A program made the position numbers and the translations under genes. The notes beneath the pieces were generated by a model. The model was not told where the DNA came from, ran no database searches, and worked only from the letters and a program-made list of their open reading frames with translations. A stretch of 64,000 nucleotides of DNA from NCBI GenBank assembly GCA_019745155.1, contig JAIETM010000005.1:1-64000 (forward strand). The letters are read 5' to 3'. Below, one piece after another: positions 61,567 through 64,000 of this stretch (within the stretch, counting starts at the first letter, position 1; every line of letters starts with the position of its first letter). Source of the DNA: Chitinophagaceae bacterium. Its GTDB lineage: Bacteria > Bacteroidota > Bacteroidia > Chitinophagales > Chitinophagaceae.

Positions 61567-62382
61567 ATGACCGAAACCCAAACTTTGTCGCCTGCTCGTT
61601 TACTTGTAGAGCAGTTCACAATTATGTCTGAATACTTGGACAGAGAAGTAACGATTGATGCGTATTTACCGAAGGAAATACAGTTTCCCGACCAATTAAG
61701 CCTCTTGCTGATCAACGATGGACAGGATTTGCCCAAAATGCCTTTTGCAACAATTTTAGAGGACTTATTGGCCGCAGAGGAGATTAGTCCATTGATCTGC
61801 ATTGGGATTCATTGCGGACCAGACCGTAAAATGGAATATGGAACTGGTTATTCTGCCGATTTTAAAGGAAGAGGCGCTAAAGCCGGGTTGTACGGCAAAT
61901 TTATTTTCGATGAGTTGCTGCCCTATATCAGAAAGCGTTTTCAGATGCCTCATTTTAAAGACAAGTCTTTTGCAGGGTTTTCGCTGGGTGCATTAAGTGC
62001 ACTAGATATCGTTTGGAATCATGCAGGCGAATTTGTGCGGGCTGGTGTTTTCAGCGGCTCTCTCTGGTGGAGAAGAAAAGCTTATGAAGATGGGTATGAT
62101 GATGAGCAGGATAGATTGATGCACCTGCAAATACGGAAAGGTGGCTTCGCCCCTTGGTTACGTTTCTTTATCCAATGCGGCGGCTTAGATGAAGCTGCAG
62201 ACAGAAATAATAACGGCGTAATTGATTCCATTGACGATGCCCTAGACCTGATTGTTGAATTAAAAGCAAAGGGCTACACTGATGCACATATTCAATATTT
62301 GGAACTACCTGAAGGAAAGCATGATGTGCCTACATGGGCAGAAGCTTTTCCCGCATTTTTGAAATGGGGTTGGGGTAGGTAA
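61567..62382 (+). CDS. Alpha/beta-hydrolase esterase (esterase D/Fes-like)
   Basis: The 271-residue protein has VTIDAYLPKE and LLLINDGQDLPKMPF at the start, the nucleophile elbow in FAGFSLGALSALDIVWNHAGEF (Ser about 155), and a C-terminal LELPEGKHDVPTWAEAFPAFL with the catalytic His. This is the putative-esterase fold shared by esterase D and enterochelin esterase. An EF-hand-like DRNNNGVIDSID loop at about 215 may bind calcium. No signal peptide. The frame extends to 61495 but the first codons lack conservation, so ATG 61567 is used. It is divergent from the ATP-grasp/YbdK pair. Confidence 0.85.
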   Translation: MTETQTLSPARLLVEQFTIMSEYLDREVTIDAYLPKEIQFPDQLSLLLINDGQDLPKMPFATILEDLLAAEEISPLICIGIHCGPDRKMEYGTGYSADFKGRGAKAGLYGKFIFDELLPYIRKRFQMPHFKDKSFAGFSLGALSALDIVWNHAGEFVRAGVFSGSLWWRRKAYEDGYDDEQDRLMHLQIRKGGFAPWLRFFIQCGGLDEAADRNNNGVIDSIDDALDLIVELKAKGYTDAHIQYLELPEGKHDVPTWAEAFPAFLKWGWGR

Positions 62383-62402
62383 TTACAAACTGAATTGGTA
62401 TA

Positions 62403-62439
62403 TAAAAGAAAAGCTCCTGTTGAAGGAGCTTTTCTTTTA
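62403..62439. terminator. Bidirectional intrinsic terminator
   Basis: AAAAGAAAAGCTCC and GGAGCTTTTCTTTT form a perfect 14-bp stem around a seven-base loop, between the convergent esterase and TonB-receptor genes. Confidence 0.85.
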
Positions 62440-62454
62440 TCAGGTTGTGAAAGA

Positions 62455-64000
62455 TTACTGATTGAAGTTGTAACGCAAACCTAATTGCATACCCCACACA
62501 CTACCTGTATTGTAACTTAATTCATAAGGTTTAACAGGCAGCTGACCATTTACTACACGCATGCGGTAAACTGGCTGTCCGGTAGGGAAGGTAGTGAAGC
62601 CTGTTTGGCCACCAATACCTGCTAACTGAAGTGGATCGCCCACCAAAACAAACTGACGTGTACCCCAGTTCTTATTCAAGAAGTTTAATACGTTAAACAT
62701 ATCAAGGTTGAACTGTAATACATTCTTCTTGCCTGATTTGCTTGTAAAGAATGCAACATCTTGTCTGAAACTGAAGTTCAAGCTGTGGAAATAAGGAAGA
62801 TATGCGGCATTGCGCTCTACATACTGTCCTTTTTTCTTCTTCAAGTAATAGTTGTTGTTGATGAATTGGTTGAAAGCATCAATCTGCTGCTGTGCACTAA
62901 ATGGTGTAGCACCAGTAATCGGTGCAAAGTTCAGCTGACTTGCATTCGTAGGTACATATAATAAATCACCACCGTTCTGACCATCATTGTTCATGTCGTT
63001 ATTGTAGCGGAAGCTAAAGTTACCCATGCTCGCATAGTCATAGAAGAAAGTAAATGTAGAAGCAAAGTTCTTGAAGTATTCTTTTCTATAAGATAGCAAA
63101 GCCACTACTCTGTGCGGACGCAGGTCACTATTTTCTCCGTACTCCAGCATATTTGGTGTACCAACGCCAGCAATACCACCCCATGCACTACCAGCCTGTG
63201 CACCTGGATTACCGGTAAGTTCAGCTGCAGAAGAATAGGTATATGCTACTGAAGCATAGAGACCGTTTTTCCAACGCTTATTTGCTGAAGCTGTCATGAA
63301 AGTAGACAGACCTTTGCGACTTGTGTTTTCCAATACAATTGCTTGTTGAACGTTTGGATAGATTCTTCTCAGTGAATTATTCAAAGCAGTATTGCCACCA
63401 TTGTCATAACGAGGTCTGTTATCTAATCCGCTAAAACTAGCATTAGGAGCTTTCAGTGCAGCGTTTCTCATTTGTACTGCATTGATATCGGTAGCAACAG
63501 AGGCTTCCAAAGTCAGGTTAATATCGTTTGGTAAGCGCTTATCAACAGCGAAATAAGTTCTCCAAATCTGTGGGAATCTGAACTGATCATCAATTAGTAC
63601 AAAGTTTACAGGTGCGCCACTAGCTGGTGTTGGTAATAAGCTGCTCCATCTATCCAATCTTGGATCGAAGCGGATGCCTGCAAGGGTAGCAGCACCTGCT
63701 GTAGATGAGTTGGAAATAGCACCTTGAAACTGAGCTGTACCAGCGTTAGTAGGCATGTTCGTCAGCCATACAAATGGGATACGACCGGTGAATACGCCTG
63801 TACCACCTCTGAGCACGAGAGATTTGTCGCCTTCAACATCCCAACGTATACTAGCTCTTGGAGAAAGCAGGATGCGTTGTTTAGGCCATTTGTAGCTTGA
63901 ATAATTGCGCATCTGACCATCTTGGCCAGGGAATTGTAAAGCATCAATGTTAGGGTTACCTAAAGGACCTTTAAAGTAAACAGGCAGATCACCTCTCATT
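62455..64000 (-). CDS. TonB-dependent receptor, C-terminal part (5' truncated by window)
   Basis: The frame is open to the window edge, so the N-terminal plug and part of the barrel are outside. The visible 515 residues are outer-membrane barrel strands with the aromatic, Asn/Gly-rich loops typical of Bacteroidota TonB-linked transporters (IRWDVEGDKSLVLRGGTGVF, YYLKKKKGQYVERNAAYLPY, FNLDMFNVLNFLNKNWGTRQ) and a terminal phenylalanine-containing LQLGLRYNFNQ. The FTGRIPFVWLTNMPTNAGTAQFQG and SGLDNRPRYDN segments resemble the Oar-like carboxypeptidase-regulatory subgroup, suggesting peptide or protein substrates; this is tentative. Confidence 0.85.
   Translation of the reverse strand, partial: MRGDLPVYFKGPLGNPNIDALQFPGQDGQMRNYSSYKWPKQRILLSPRASIRWDVEGDKSLVLRGGTGVFTGRIPFVWLTNMPTNAGTAQFQGAISNSSTAGAATLAGIRFDPRLDRWSSLLPTPASGAPVNFVLIDDQFRFPQIWRTYFAVDKRLPNDINLTLEASVATDINAVQMRNAALKAPNASFSGLDNRPRYDNGGNTALNNSLRRIYPNVQQAIVLENTSRKGLSTFMTASANKRWKNGLYASVAYTYSSAAELTGNPGAQAGSAWGGIAGVGTPNMLEYGENSDLRPHRVVALLSYRKEYFKNFASTFTFFYDYASMGNFSFRYNNDMNNDGQNGGDLLYVPTNASQLNFAPITGATPFSAQQQIDAFNQFINNNYYLKKKKGQYVERNAAYLPYFHSLNFSFRQDVAFFTSKSGKKNVLQFNLDMFNVLNFLNKNWGTRQFVLVGDPLQLAGIGGQTGFTTFPTGQPVYRMRVVNGQLPVKPYELSYNTGSVWGMQLGLRYNFNQ

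Overview
The window looks like a chromosomal segment of a Bacteroidota bacterium, most likely of the Chitinophagaceae type. That is inferred from family content: DUF5916 and GLPGLI proteins, FHS sugar transporters, OMP_b-brl-type barrels, the LpxB/SurE pair, the ligase-associated DNA repair set, and promoters of the TTTG-N19..23-TAnnTTTG kind. There are few Shine-Dalgarno sequences. No phage, plasmid origin, CRISPR array or conventional insertion sequence was seen. Most of the window is housekeeping sequence.

Layout. 1-5194: the end of an M1 aminopeptidase, rsmG and a glycosyltransferase (minus), then tgt and an LptF/G-type permease (plus). 5310-8874: a mitochondrial-type citrate synthase, an S41-like protease gene broken by one in-frame stop, and an NAD(P)-binding SDR. 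8788-9712: the most unusual part. On the minus strand lie a promoter, two tRNA-Ala-like half copies whose anticodon arm is replaced by a GC-rich hairpin, one intact tRNA-Ala(GGC), a small GIY-YIG nuclease gene starting exactly at the tRNA terminator, a tRNA 3' remnant carrying the same hairpin, and a truncated second GIY-YIG copy. 9783-16198: a 58-residue membrane peptide, lpxB, a small membrane protein, surE, an XRE/S24 regulator, a DUF5916 protein and a DUF1648 protein.

16199-26781 is a long minus-strand run. guaA, a periplasmic binding protein, a DUF2256 zinc protein, the four ligase-associated repair genes (MBL exonuclease, ATP ligase, Lhr-like helicase, PdeM phosphoesterase) and a histone-deacetylase-family hydrolase are packed with overlaps or short gaps, followed by an SPFH lipoprotein. 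26854-31333 holds a NAGPA-type glycosidase, a lactonase-type propeller, an RRM RNA-binding protein with a long leader, a Crp/Fnr regulator, a DinB-like protein and a YdeI-like protein.

31419-46973 is a glucan region: ROK kinase, FHS sugar importer, glgA, cyanobacterial/plant-like glgC, SLC45-like transporter, barrel protein, secreted GH13 amylase and glgB, with a barrel/GLPGLI pair inserted. Together these suggest import of sugars or maltodextrin, phosphorylation, and storage as glycogen.

46974-64000: a Crp/Fnr regulator, a GMC dehydrogenase with its Tat-lipoprotein partner, mutS, a plus-strand run (TrmH-type methyltransferase, UbiA-type prenyltransferase, ruvX, def, an unknown secreted protein), an ECF sigma factor with a membrane/barrel partner and a lipoprotein, a YbdK-like ligase with an ATP-grasp enzyme and a divergent esterase, and the C-terminal part of a TonB-dependent receptor running off the right edge.
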